A DNA stretch of 13,106 bases from positions 1-13,106 of the forward strand of contig PXDI01000056.1 in NCBI GenBank assembly GCA_003565095.1. Reading direction: 5' to 3'. The notes beneath the pieces were generated by a model, which worked only from the letters and a program-made list of their open reading frames with translations, made no database searches and was not told where the DNA came from. The position numbers were made by a program, and so were the translations under genes. This document shows, one piece after another, positions 1 to 7,249 of this stretch; positions within the stretch are counted from its first letter, which is position 1; each line of letters opens with the position of its first letter. Source of the DNA: PVC group bacterium (lineage in GTDB: Bacteria > Verrucomicrobiota > Kiritimatiellia > UBA8416 > PXDI01).

Positions 1-2030
1 ATGGCGGTATAATGCGCAACGGTTGCCGGTGCGATGGTTTCAGCAAATACCGGTATGCGGCGGTCATGCAACAGTTTTTCAAGAGCGGGGCGCAGAGCGT
101 CAAGGTCGGGAACAACACTTGTGTTGTCCGCTGCATCCGGCTGTGTCATTTGCCGGAATGCGCGCGGATGATGCATCATATGCGCATAGCGGTTCATCAG
201 CGCGGGGATGAACCAGACGGTCTGCATGAGTTTCATCCTTTCTCCGGGATCATCAAGTGCGGCTGTGCTGTTAATGATGGCAGTAATCGTTTCCGCGGTA
301 TTCCCGGTGGAATGCCGCAGGCGGGTTTGCAGGGTCTGACGGATATCATCAACAAGTTTTCCGCTCTCGACCATTTCGTTTAATAACCCGTTCAGATCCT
401 GCGCATCCAGCAGGGCGCTCAGCTTTTCAACCCTATTGCTGAGAGAGCTGTTCATCCGGGCAACATATTCCTCGCTGTGATGGCTCTGGGTTATGCGCAC
501 ATTGTGCTGTTCTTTAAGCCGTTGCAAATACGCATTAACCAGCGGGGCGGCTGTCGCGCCGCGTCGTGCGGCGTATCCTTCAACCAGATGGTGAAAATTA
601 TCCGGATGATCCAGTCCGCTTATGTAATTAACCAGCAGATCGTGGTTTTTGTCATCATCCCGGTTCATAAGAATGCCTGCCAGTTGTCCGCGGATATCGT
701 CAGCTCCCTCGTTGAAGTAAAGCTTAAGCAGTTCGTCATCAGTATGTCCCTTGATGCGTGTATACCATTCCGCGGCGTGTTCGATGAAAACCGCGTCCGG
801 CAGGTCAAACAGGGCCTGTTTATCAAGGTCGTTGATCATTACGGGAATCAGCAGGTAGCGCGCAATGATTCCGCGGGGGAGGGGGCGGGGGATACTCCAC
901 GGGCTGGTTTGATGTGACTGTGAGGAACTCATTGAAAAGAGGTTGACGTGTCTGATGATACCTGAGCGCATCAGCAGTGTGCTGTCAAAATAGGTGGGAT
1001 AAGTATCGTTGACCAGTGCAATCAAAAGCGGGATTGCATCACGTCCGCGGGTGGTGATCGCAGTGAATTGCGTTGCGTGAACTCCGTGCCGTTGCATGCC
1101 TGTTACAGTGTCTTGCGCGGGCAGCAGCCAGAATGCGGGTGCGCTGTGTCCCATATAAGCCCCCGTAGGGGCATCCGGCGGCCGGGTTAGTGCCAGAGCC
1201 TGTTCCCTGTCAACATCACTCAGGTGCTCCATTCTGGGTTCCGGCGGCGGTGTGCCGGAAACACGTGGCTCTATGCCGACGGCTATGTCGGCGATCATTT
1301 CGCGTGTGCGCCAGCCCTGCGGATGCTGGTTAACCAGCGCCACGATTTCAGTGCTGAACGCAGTCCAGTCGCGGGTATTGATGAAGCCGGCGTAGGCAGA
1401 CAGGTATTTCTCGTCAAGCATCCGGTTCAGTCCGAGCAGGATGGCCCGCCGTGATTCACCGGCCATTTCAAAAACGCTGTGGGCAATGCGGTTTGCCTCA
1501 TTGGTATAACCGTGGGTATATATCTGGGCGGCAAACAGCAGCCATGCTCCGCCGTGTTCGGTCATGGCGTGCCTTCGCCTGTGCTGTTCGCCGGCGATGC
1601 CGTCAAGCGCAGTAACCATTCGCTCGATGTCACCTGCGAGGTCGGCCGGTTGTATATGGATCATAATCTGCGGTAATGCGGCGGCATCGTCATCGGCTTC
1701 CGTCTCCTGTGCAGCATGTCTCATCATTGCCCGTCCCGTGGCGCGCACTGCCTGTATTTCAAGTGCATTGCCGATAATGACGGTTACCACATCGTTGCTT
1801 TCGCTGATGAGCCAGCCGTTGCCGGCTCTGCCTGAATAGTGATCATGCTGTCTGTATCCTTGCGGCAGGTTCTGCGGGTGTATTGTGACATATGCAGCCC
1901 CAGCGGTGTCGGGCAGACCGAGTGTCTGGAATGTTTCAAACCCCTGCCGGTAATCGGGTGCCGGCTCAGCCGTCAGGATGTTGCTGCCGAAAGTCAAAAG
2001 CAGGCTGCAAGCCGTAATAATATTACGCAT
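1..2030 (-). CDS. Large exported protein of unknown family (3' end beyond window)
   Basis: An uninterrupted frame runs from the ATG at 2030 to the left edge, giving at least 676 residues with no stop seen. Residues 1-21 look like a Sec signal peptide: Arg2, a hydrophobic stretch 4-19, and a likely cut after Thr20-Ala21. The mature part is soluble-looking, rich in His, Asp and Ala, and has no later membrane segment. Residues about 160-250 and 330-400 look alpha-helical and recall TPR- or HEAT-like packing, but no motif fits clearly. I do not recognise the family. The start is supported by a GAGG about 8 bases upstream that overlaps the end of the lipoprotein gene. Only 5 bases separate the two genes, so they are almost certainly cotranscribed and coupled. 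The mature protein probably acts in the periplasm or outside the cell (inference). The sustained open frame, signal peptide and RBS make the gene itself secure. Confidence 0.85.
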   Translation of the reverse strand, partial: MRNIITACSLLLTFGSNILTAEPAPDYRQGFETFQTLGLPDTAGAAYVTIHPQNLPQGYRQHDHYSGRAGNGWLISESNDVVTVIIGNALEIQAVRATGRAMMRHAAQETEADDDAAALPQIMIHIQPADLAGDIERMVTALDGIAGEQHRRRHAMTEHGGAWLLFAAQIYTHGYTNEANRIAHSVFEMAGESRRAILLGLNRMLDEKYLSAYAGFINTRDWTAFSTEIVALVNQHPQGWRTREMIADIAVGIEPRVSGTPPPEPRMEHLSDVDREQALALTRPPDAPTGAYMGHSAPAFWLLPAQDTVTGMQRHGVHATQFTAITTRGRDAIPLLIALVNDTYPTYFDSTLLMRSGIIRHVNLFSMSSSQSHQTSPWSIPRPLPRGIIARYLLIPVMINDLDKQALFDLPDAVFIEHAAEWYTRIKGHTDDELLKLYFNEGADDIRGQLAGILMNRDDDKNHDLLVNYISGLDHPDNFHHLVEGYAARRGATAAPLVNAYLQRLKEQHNVRITQSHHSEEYVARMNSSLSNRVEKLSALLDAQDLNGLLNEMVESGKLVDDIRQTLQTRLRHSTGNTAETITAIINSTAALDDPGERMKLMQTVWFIPALMNRYAHMMHHPRAFRQMTQPDAADNTSVVPDLDALRPALEKLLHDRRIPVFAETIAPATVAHYTA

Positions 2031-2035
2031 GATTT

Positions 2036-3004
2036 TTACCTCGATTTGAATTCAATGACAATTTCCGGAGCGGACTCAATAACAAATCCCTCTTGTCCGT
2101 AAAAAACCGTGAAGGGATTGGATGAACCGCCGAACGGGTCCATCATACCAGCCATTTGCATCATAACTTCACCCAGTCTGCCGGAACGGTCCATTGCCGC
2201 AAAATCCAGCGCAAAAACAGTCTGCCGACCGGTCGGTTTATCTGGCGGGTGTTTCGCCGTGCTGGATATAAGCTCTCCGTTTACCTGTACATCAAGAATT
2301 GAGGACATGTTGCGGTACATTGACATCGCCTCGTCCATTGCCGCGCGTACATGTTCATCGGGAACCTCGCCGTCAGTACTGTCGGCGGCATTCGTTCCGG
2401 ACTCATCCTTGATCAGCCCCAGTTTGCGGCGAATATTCTCCGGCAGTTTTTCCTGCTTGGTTTCAAGATCACGGAAAGTTTCCGGCAATACTATCGTCAG
2501 TCTGGATGTTGTTCCGGTTGTTAGCTGAAACGTGATGGCTTCGGATGGAATGCCCTGGTCGGGCATCATGTCAAACGATTCCCCATGCATAAATTGTGCA
2601 AAAGCAAACATGCCACCATCTTTCAGTCCGGCGTTGAAAAAAACATCCCTGACATCCAGGAAGGAATAAACAGCAACTGCTCCGCGGTGTCCGGCATGGT
2701 CAATTTTGCGCGCATTCTTGAAAGAAACCCCGGGGCCGTACAGGCGCGCTTCGGCCCGCAGCGCCGCGGTGTTGAATAACGGATCCTCCGTTGCGGTGCC
2801 GTGCCGTGCCTGAGCTGGCATATGCGCAACCTGCTCAAGAATCATTGCCACCGTGACAGGCGGCATAATCCGTGTTACGGCGATTTCCCCGCTACCGTCC
2901 TGCTCTACCGCCACCAGTACCTTCTGGCGCAGGCATCCGCTTAAGCAAGCTCCTGAGATCATTAAAAGACTGAGGCAAATGCTGCGCTTGCGCATTCCGT
3001 GCAT
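2036..3004 (-). CDS. Predicted outer-membrane lipoprotein of unknown family
   Basis: A 322-residue protein with a clear lipoprotein signal: basic Arg5-Lys6-Arg7, a hydrophobic core 9-20, and the lipobox Leu21-Ser22-Gly23-Cys24. Cys24 would be lipidated. Leu at +2 suggests sorting to the outer membrane under the E. coli rule. The mature start (residues 29-50) has a beta-strand pattern around Asp36-Gly37-Ser38-Gly39, loosely like other lipoproteins with an LppM-type beta domain, but this is weak. The middle (about 180-235) is charged and helical. The tail 300-320 alternates hydrophobic residues as in beta-strands. A Met-rich stretch lies at 280-289. The ATG at 3004 is chosen over the one at 2995 because a near-perfect AGGAGG sits 6 bases upstream of it. 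The next gene follows after 5 bases. The function is unknown; a role as envelope partner of the downstream exported protein is inferred from linkage only. Confidence 0.78.
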   Translation of the reverse strand: MHGMRKRSICLSLLMISGACLSGCLRQKVLVAVEQDGSGEIAVTRIMPPVTVAMILEQVAHMPAQARHGTATEDPLFNTAALRAEARLYGPGVSFKNARKIDHAGHRGAVAVYSFLDVRDVFFNAGLKDGGMFAFAQFMHGESFDMMPDQGIPSEAITFQLTTGTTSRLTIVLPETFRDLETKQEKLPENIRRKLGLIKDESGTNAADSTDGEVPDEHVRAAMDEAMSMYRNMSSILDVQVNGELISSTAKHPPDKPTGRQTVFALDFAAMDRSGRLGEVMMQMAGMMDPFGGSSNPFTVFYGQEGFVIESAPEIVIEFKSR

Positions 3005-3008
3005 GACA

Positions 3009-3017
3009 CTCCTCCTT
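3009..3017 (-). promoter_or_regulatory. Strong Shine-Dalgarno of the lipoprotein gene
   Basis: On the minus strand, AAGGAGGAG (3017 down to 3009) contains AGGAGG with a 6-base spacer to the ATG at 3004. It is the best ribosome binding site in the window. It fixes the start at 3004 rather than 2995 and suggests strong translation. Confidence 0.85.
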
Positions 3018-3085
3018 GTATGTTGTGGCTTTATCTATCGCGTTCACATTCAACACGCTCACTGCTCAGTATGACATATTTGTTA

Positions 3086-3113
3086 CTATTAATTAACAGC
3101 GACGATGCGTCAA
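3086..3113 (-). promoter_or_regulatory. Candidate sigma70-type promoter for the lipoprotein/exported-protein pair
   Basis: On the minus strand, TTGACG (3113-3108) is followed after 16 bases by TAATAG (3091-3086), embedded in an AT-rich stretch. A transcript would start near 3079 and leave a leader of about 75 bases. The -35 is good and the -10 is mediocre. The 208-base gap after nth supports an independent transcription unit, but no convincing terminator for nth is visible in the gap. Confidence 0.35.
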
Positions 3114-3212
3114 GCAAACACGTACCGGTTGAGACATTTGTCAAGCAACTGATAGCCGCCTATGCGGTCCTTACACAGTTCCGGCGCAATGGTGAATAAT
3201 GCAGGCTGGAGG

Positions 3213-3863
3213 CTAGATTTTCTCACTGAACGTGTCGCAGTATTTGTTGATCGGGCAGGTGTTGCAATGCGGATTCTGCGGGCGGCAGATGGTTTGTCCG
3301 AAAGATACCAGCAGCGCGTTCCATGATATCCAGTAGCGCCGCGGTAGTATTTGGCGCAATGCCATTTCGGAATCATAGGGTGTTGCCGTCTTGATCAATC
3401 CCAGCCGGTTGCAGATGCGGTGCACATGGACATCAACACATACCGCCGGAATGCCAAAAGCTACCGCCAGAACCAGATTGGCGGTTTTGCGTCCCACACC
3501 CGGCAAACGGCACAAATCATCAATCGTGCGTGGAATTTCGCCGTTGAACTCCTGCTCAAGTACCGCCGGAAGCTGTTTGAGGTGTTTGGCTTTCTGCCGG
3601 AAGAATCCAACCGGAAAAATCAGTTTTGCCAGTTGCTTTTCCTGAATGCGCTTTAAGTCATTGAGGCATTTGACCTTTTTGAACAGCCGGTAGGTAGCGG
3701 CTGTGGTGGTTTCATCTTTTGTGCGGGCGGAAAGGATGGTGGTAACCAGCACGCGGAACGGATCATCGGTTTGTGCGGCAATAAATTCGACGATCGGTGC
3801 GCGGTGTTTATCGTATTCCTTTTTCAGCCGCCGGTGAACTGCCGGAATATCTGCCGGTTTCAC
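3213..3863 (-). CDS. nth: Endonuclease III (DNA glycosylase/AP lyase with 4Fe-4S cluster)
   Basis: A base-excision repair enzyme that removes oxidised pyrimidines and cuts the abasic site by beta-elimination. It has 216 residues, typical for the family. The helix-hairpin-helix is at 119-136, with LPGVGRKTA at 120-128 and the Schiff-base lysine at Lys126. The catalytic aspartate is Asp144. The iron-sulphur ligands are Cys193, Cys200, Cys203 and Cys209, spaced exactly C-X6-C-X2-C-X5-C. The segment 44-50 reads LSARTKD, and DVHVHR at 144-149 looks closer to archaeal-type Nth proteins than to E. coli Nth, which has LSAQATD. The start codon is GTG (3863-3861). It shares one base with the pyrF stop (TAGTG), and GAGGG lies 6 bases upstream inside the end of pyrF, so translation is probably coupled. 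No in-frame ATG gives a better fit. Confidence 0.95.
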   Translation of the reverse strand: MKPADIPAVHRRLKKEYDKHRAPIVEFIAAQTDDPFRVLVTTILSARTKDETTTAATYRLFKKVKCLNDLKRIQEKQLAKLIFPVGFFRQKAKHLKQLPAVLEQEFNGEIPRTIDDLCRLPGVGRKTANLVLAVAFGIPAVCVDVHVHRICNRLGLIKTATPYDSEMALRQILPRRYWISWNALLVSFGQTICRPQNPHCNTCPINKYCDTFSEKI

Positions 3864-4573
3864 TATTTGCCCTCACCACAGGCATTGTGCATTTCGCTTA
3901 GGATGGCCTGTGCGGCGGCGGCCGGGTTTTCCGCTTCAAGGATGGGGCGGCCGACCACCAGATATGATGCGCCGTTGGCAACGGCGGCGGCCGGGGTGGC
4001 CACGCGTTTCTGGTCGCCTGTTTCAGCGCCGGCGGGACGTATTCCCGGCGTGACGAGAACGGCCTGCGGTCCGAATTCATGGCGCAGATCAGCCACTTCG
4101 TTGGCGGAGCAGACCAGTCCGTCGATGCCGGACTCGATTGCCAGTGTGCCGAGACTGCGGGCATGCTCGGCAACTGAACGCGTTACACCGAGCTGTTGCA
4201 GGTCGGTATCATTCAGGCTGGTAAGCGCGGTAACAGCAACGATCCGCGGCCGTTGCGGAAATTCGGCAGCAGCATCCGCTGCTGCCCGCAGCATTGCCGC
4301 TCCGCCGCCGGCATGCACCGTCAACAGGCTCACGTTGTGAGCCGCTGCTGAACGCACCGCGTTTGCGACGGTACGTGGAATATCGTGCAGTTTTAGATCA
4401 AGAAAGATGCTTTTGCCGCGCTCATGCAGCGGGGCGAGGCACTGTGGTCCCGCGCTGATAAACAGCTCAAGACCCACTTTGTAAAATGAGACCGCCGCGC
4501 CAATCTTATCGACCGTCGCAATCATTGCGTTGGTGTCAGGTACATCCAGTGCCACAATCAGTTGTGCATTCAT
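3863..4573 (-). CDS. pyrF: Orotidine 5'-phosphate decarboxylase
   Basis: Converts OMP to UMP, the last step of de novo pyrimidine synthesis, in the cytoplasm. It has 236 residues, the normal length of the bacterial group I enzyme. The TIM-barrel signatures are all present: Asp10 in VALDVPD, Lys32, the catalytic Asp59-Lys61-Asp64 in DLKLHDIP, the phosphate-loop segment LVTPGIRP at 173-180 (Arg179), and VVGRPI at 206-211 (Arg209). The ATG at 4573 gives the standard N-terminus; an AAGG lies about 9 bases upstream. The TAG stop overlaps the GTG start of nth by one base, indicating a two-gene unit. Upstream, 104 bases separate it from dapL and hold a short heptamer repeat. No separate promoter is convincing there. 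Confidence 0.97.
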   Translation of the reverse strand: MNAQLIVALDVPDTNAMIATVDKIGAAVSFYKVGLELFISAGPQCLAPLHERGKSIFLDLKLHDIPRTVANAVRSAAAHNVSLLTVHAGGGAAMLRAAADAAAEFPQRPRIVAVTALTSLNDTDLQQLGVTRSVAEHARSLGTLAIESGIDGLVCSANEVADLRHEFGPQAVLVTPGIRPAGAETGDQKRVATPAAAVANGASYLVVGRPILEAENPAAAAQAILSEMHNACGEGK

Positions 4574-4594
4574 TGTGTTTACCTTCGTCGAATA

Positions 4595-4636
4595 TAGTCG
4601 TTAGTTATTAGTCGTTAGTCTGCAGTCTTCAGCCGC
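4595..4636. repeat. Degenerate heptamer tandem repeat between pyrF and dapL
   Basis: Read on the plus strand in steps of seven from 4595: TAGTCGT, TAGTTAT, TAGTCGT, TAGTCTG, CAGTCTT, CAGCCGC. Two exact 11-base copies of TAGTCGTTAGT start 14 bases apart, at 4595 and 4609. The unit decays to the right. It resembles the short tandem heptamer repeats known from intergenic regions of some bacteria. No function is evident. Confidence 0.7.
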
Positions 4637-4677
4637 TTTCCGTTATTACCCCGTTTTGACAGTATCGGCCCGCAGCC

Positions 4678-5901
4678 CTATTGCAAAGCGGTTTTGATTC
4701 TTTCCATGGCTGTTTTTACGTTTTCGGCGCTATTGAAAGCGCTGATGCGGATATAGCCTTGACCGCATGCGCCAAAACCGCTGCCGGGTGTGACCACTAC
4801 ACCGGCGGCATTCAGCAGCCGGTCAAAAAATTCCCATGAGTCGGTGCCGGTTTTGATCCAGACATAAGGTGAATTAACGCCGCCGGCGGTTTCGTAGCCC
4901 TGGGCACGGATGCTTTCGTTGATGATGCGTGCATTATCCAGGTAGCCGCTGACCAGCGCGTTGACTTGTTCGCGGCCGGCGGGCGTGTAGACGGCCGCGG
5001 CCGCACATTGGACCGGGTAAGACACACCGTTGAATTTGGTAGTATGCCGGCGGTTCCACAGCGGGTGCAGCAACTGCTGGCCGCCGTTGGCATCAAATGC
5101 GCGGCATTCGTGCGGAACTACGGTGAACGCGCAGCGTGTACCGGTAAAACCGGCGGTTTTGGAGAAACTGCGGAATTCCACAGCAACTTCCCTTGCTCCG
5201 TCAATTTCATATATGCTGCGCGGCAGAGTCTTGTCGGTGATAAAGGCCTCATATGCGGCATCAAATAAAATCAGAGCCTTGTTTTTGTGAGCATAATCGA
5301 CCCATTCCTTCAACTGATCGCGCGTAGCGGTGGCTCCGGTCGGATTATTGGGAAAACACAGATAGATCAGGTCGACCGGCTCAGCGGGCACATCCGGCAC
5401 AAAACCGTTTTCCGCGGTGGATGGCAGGTAAACCAGTCCCTCATAGCGTCCGTGGTGGTTGGCACCGGTTCTGCCGGCCATCACGTTGGTGTCAACATAA
5501 ACCGGATAAACCGGGTCAGGCACGGCCACACTGATATCTCCCGCGAGCAGTTCCTGGAAGTTGCCGGTATCGCATTTGGATCCGTCGGAGACGAAAATTT
5601 CATCTGAATCAATTTTAATGCCGTTCTTTTTGAAATCATATTCGGCGATTGCTGTGCGCAGGAAAGGATAGCCCTGTTCGGGGCCGTAGCCGCGAAAGGT
5701 TGCATCAGCGGCCATTTCGTCGACTGCATTGTGCAGGGCATCAATGCAGGCCGGCGGCAGGGCGTGGGTAACATCACCAATTCCGAGGCGGATCAGCGCC
5801 TTGTCGGGGTTGGCTTCCTGAAATGTGCTGACGCGCTTTGCTATCTCTGAGAAAAGATAGGAAGACTGCAGTTTATTGTAGTTTTCGTTAATTCTGATCA
5901 T
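4678..5901 (-). CDS. dapL: LL-diaminopimelate aminotransferase
   Basis: A PLP enzyme that converts tetrahydrodipicolinate directly to LL-2,6-diaminopimelate using glutamate. It bypasses the succinyl or acetyl steps of lysine and peptidoglycan precursor synthesis. It has 407 residues, close to the usual 400-410. Fold-type I features in order: IRLGIGDVTHALP at 37-49, GYGPEQGYPFLR at 71-82, the cofactor-binding NNPTG at 185-189 (Asn186), Asp214 and Tyr217 in FDAAYEAF, the PLP lysine Lys248 in SFSKTAGFTGTR, and the carboxylate-binding Arg385 in GYIRISAF. The N-terminus MIRINENYNKLQSSYLFSEI is typical of DapL and distinguishes it from general aspartate aminotransferases. The ATG at 5901 has AAGGAG 9 bases upstream. 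The 130-base spacer before it holds only a weak promoter candidate (TTGACG at 5997-5992, 17-base gap, TAAGCC), so it may be cotranscribed with the acyltransferase. Confidence 0.95.
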   Translation of the reverse strand: MIRINENYNKLQSSYLFSEIAKRVSTFQEANPDKALIRLGIGDVTHALPPACIDALHNAVDEMAADATFRGYGPEQGYPFLRTAIAEYDFKKNGIKIDSDEIFVSDGSKCDTGNFQELLAGDISVAVPDPVYPVYVDTNVMAGRTGANHHGRYEGLVYLPSTAENGFVPDVPAEPVDLIYLCFPNNPTGATATRDQLKEWVDYAHKNKALILFDAAYEAFITDKTLPRSIYEIDGAREVAVEFRSFSKTAGFTGTRCAFTVVPHECRAFDANGGQQLLHPLWNRRHTTKFNGVSYPVQCAAAAVYTPAGREQVNALVSGYLDNARIINESIRAQGYETAGGVNSPYVWIKTGTDSWEFFDRLLNAAGVVVTPGSGFGACGQGYIRISAFNSAENVKTAMERIKTALQ

Positions 5902-6031
5902 ACTTACATGCTCCTTGTTTGGTTTTACGTTTCTGACAAATCTTAGTTTTTTTCCGGACGACGACTACGGCTTACGGGCGGATTTCTCAATCGTCAACCT
6001 TTGTCGTTGCCGTAATCCTCAACCGATGTCC

Positions 6032-6949
6032 CTAAAGCTGCTGCTGCTCCACCGGATCATGGATCCAGCGCTTGTTATACCAGAACCATTGTTCCGGTTG
6101 CGCTCTGATCTGCCCTTCTATGTAATCAAGAACGGAACGGGTCATTCTGATGATATCCTGCTGTTTGTCCAGTGTTTTATCGGGCCAGACCGGTTCGGAG
6201 CAATGAATCTGGTGTTTTGTCCAGCCTTTACGAGTGACAATACATGGTATTATAGGCACTCCGGTCTGTCTTGCGAACAGCGCCATTCCTTCACCAAGAT
6301 TGGCCTTGGCACCCAGGAAGTCCATATCCAGTCCGGGGGTGCGTTTGCGTACATCCGGCAGGATTGTAAGAAATCCGCCCTGCTTTAGATTACGCAGGAC
6401 CTGGCGCATGGTACCTGAGCCGCGTGCGATGGTTTCGATGCCGTGAAAACGGCGCAGGCGGTTCATTTCGTCGTTTACCAACTGGTTGCGTTGTGTGGCA
6501 GCGATGCTGAATATTGGGATTCCGTCGAAATAGGCCAGATGTGCCGCCAGTTCCCATGATCCGCAGTGGGGCAGGCCGATAATGCCACCGGATCCGCCGT
6601 TCTTGATTTTATGCAGCACGGGCATGACTGCTGAGGCGTCAATATGCTGTTTTACAAAAGCATGGTCTGTGACCGGGAGGCGTAGCATCTCAATCGCGCT
6701 GAAACAGATATTACGCCATGACTGCCATGCAATCGAATTGACCTGTTTTTGCGGCAGGTGGTCACCCAGCACCAGCCGGATGCGCTGCCGGGCGGTATTT
6801 ACCCGTTCGCCGGCACTGATGAAACCGATGCGTGCCAGCAGGCAGCCGAAGGTCAATGCTGCCCGGTATGGCACCATTCGTACAAAACCGCCGATCCCGC
6901 GTAGCAGGTTGTATTCAATGCGCTGGCTTAACGAAGGCGTGTTGTCCAT
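6032..6949 (-). CDS. Lipid A biosynthesis acyltransferase (LpxL/HtrB family)
   Basis: A member of the lysophospholipid acyltransferase-like family that adds secondary acyl chains to lipid A at the inner membrane. It has 305 residues, the usual length. The catalytic H-X4-E is at His128-Glu133 (HCGSWE). Later conserved blocks are ILPDVRKRTPG at 196-206, FLGAKANLGEGMALFARQTG at 211-230 and the C-terminal PEQWFWYNKRWI at 285-296, diagnostic for LpxL/LpxM-type enzymes. A hydrophobic segment near 28-45 may anchor it. The ATG at 6949 has AAGGG 8 bases upstream. The gene is divergent from lpxK, a sensible partnership in lipid A assembly. Which acyl position or chain it uses cannot be told from sequence, so no lpxL/lpxM symbol is assigned. 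Confidence 0.93.
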   Translation of the reverse strand: MDNTPSLSQRIEYNLLRGIGGFVRMVPYRAALTFGCLLARIGFISAGERVNTARQRIRLVLGDHLPQKQVNSIAWQSWRNICFSAIEMLRLPVTDHAFVKQHIDASAVMPVLHKIKNGGSGGIIGLPHCGSWELAAHLAYFDGIPIFSIAATQRNQLVNDEMNRLRRFHGIETIARGSGTMRQVLRNLKQGGFLTILPDVRKRTPGLDMDFLGAKANLGEGMALFARQTGVPIIPCIVTRKGWTKHQIHCSEPVWPDKTLDKQQDIIRMTRSVLDYIEGQIRAQPEQWFWYNKRWIHDPVEQQQL

Positions 6950-7005
6950 GGCTGCTTACCCTTGCGAAAAAAAAATATAAAAAAGCATTGTCATCAAATT
7001 TAGCA

Positions 7006-7128
7006 TTGGAGTTATGGTTGTTTGGAGTAATGGAAAGGGGACAGGGAGACAAACACGTTTTCTGATAACAGTGACCTTGGGTATTCATATGTCTCTAAAC
7101 AGCAATGCTCCATTTCTCCAGCACTCCA
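7006..7128. repeat. Degenerate TGGAG repeats in inverted orientation
   Basis: On the left arm, TTGGAGTTATGG (7006-7017) and TTGGAGTAATGG (7022-7033) are copies 16 bases apart with one mismatch. On the right arm, CTCCA occurs at exact 8-base steps (7108, 7116, 7124). TGGAGTAATGGA (7023-7034) pairs with TCCATTTCTCCA (7109-7120) at 11 of 12 positions. Inside, GAGACA (7046-7051) pairs with TGTCTC (7090-7095). A cruciform or hairpin is possible. It may be a decayed repeat or small mobile element; no function is evident. Confidence 0.6.
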
Positions 7129-7175
7129 CCTTTTGCCATAAGCGGACACAATAAGCCGATTATCCGTAGGAAACA

Positions 7176-7191
7176 AGCTAAACAGCTAAAC
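7176..7191. repeat. Tandem octamer AGCTAAAC x2 abutting the lpxK -35 box
   Basis: Two exact copies of AGCTAAAC (7176-7183 and 7184-7191) end one base before the -35 hexamer of the lpxK promoter. The position fits an activator half-site pair or an UP-like element. That is inference from position only. Confidence 0.6.
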
Positions 7192-7220
7192 TTGACCGGG
7201 CGGAGTCGGGGGGGTATATT
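7192..7220 (+). promoter_or_regulatory. Sigma70-type promoter for the lpxK gene cluster
   Basis: TTGACC (7192-7197) and TATATT (7215-7220) match the -35 and -10 consensus at five of six positions each, with an ideal 17-base spacer. The spacer has a run of seven G just before the -10. Transcription would start near 7227, leaving a leader of about 40 bases before lpxK. It is the best promoter in the window and would drive lpxK through at least pgpA, since all later gaps are short. Confidence 0.7.
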
Positions 7221-7249
7221 TATTTGTTTGTACACAAGGATGAATTTGC

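Noticed and set aside
12..2102. Several plus-strand frames across the left 2 kb (12-383, 477-917, 1224-1454, 1479-1839, 1839-2102)
   Set aside because: They are antisense to one continuous minus-strand frame with a signal peptide and RBS. Their translations are Cys/Arg-rich, fragmentary and without family motifs.
2109..3199. Plus-strand frames opposite the lipoprotein gene
   Set aside because: They are shadows of the minus-strand lipoprotein, which has a lipobox and a strong Shine-Dalgarno.
4591..4596. TATATT as a -10 box for pyrF
   Set aside because: No acceptable -35 at 16-18 bases, and the start would fall within about 11 bases of the ATG, on top of the ribosome binding site.
5902..6031. 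Terminator after the acyltransferase gene
   Set aside because: TACGGC and GCCGTA could pair but with a long loop, and the strand reads an A run rather than a T run afterwards.
7037..7050. GGGGACAGGGAGAC, resembling sequences in REP-type palindromes
   Set aside because: Too short and isolated, with no matching partner or nearby transposase; kept only as part of the repeat region.
7160..7168. DnaA-box-like TTATCCGTA at the point where transcription diverges
   Set aside because: Only 7 of 9 positions match, it is a single copy, and there is no dnaA or dnaN nearby, so a replication origin is not supported.
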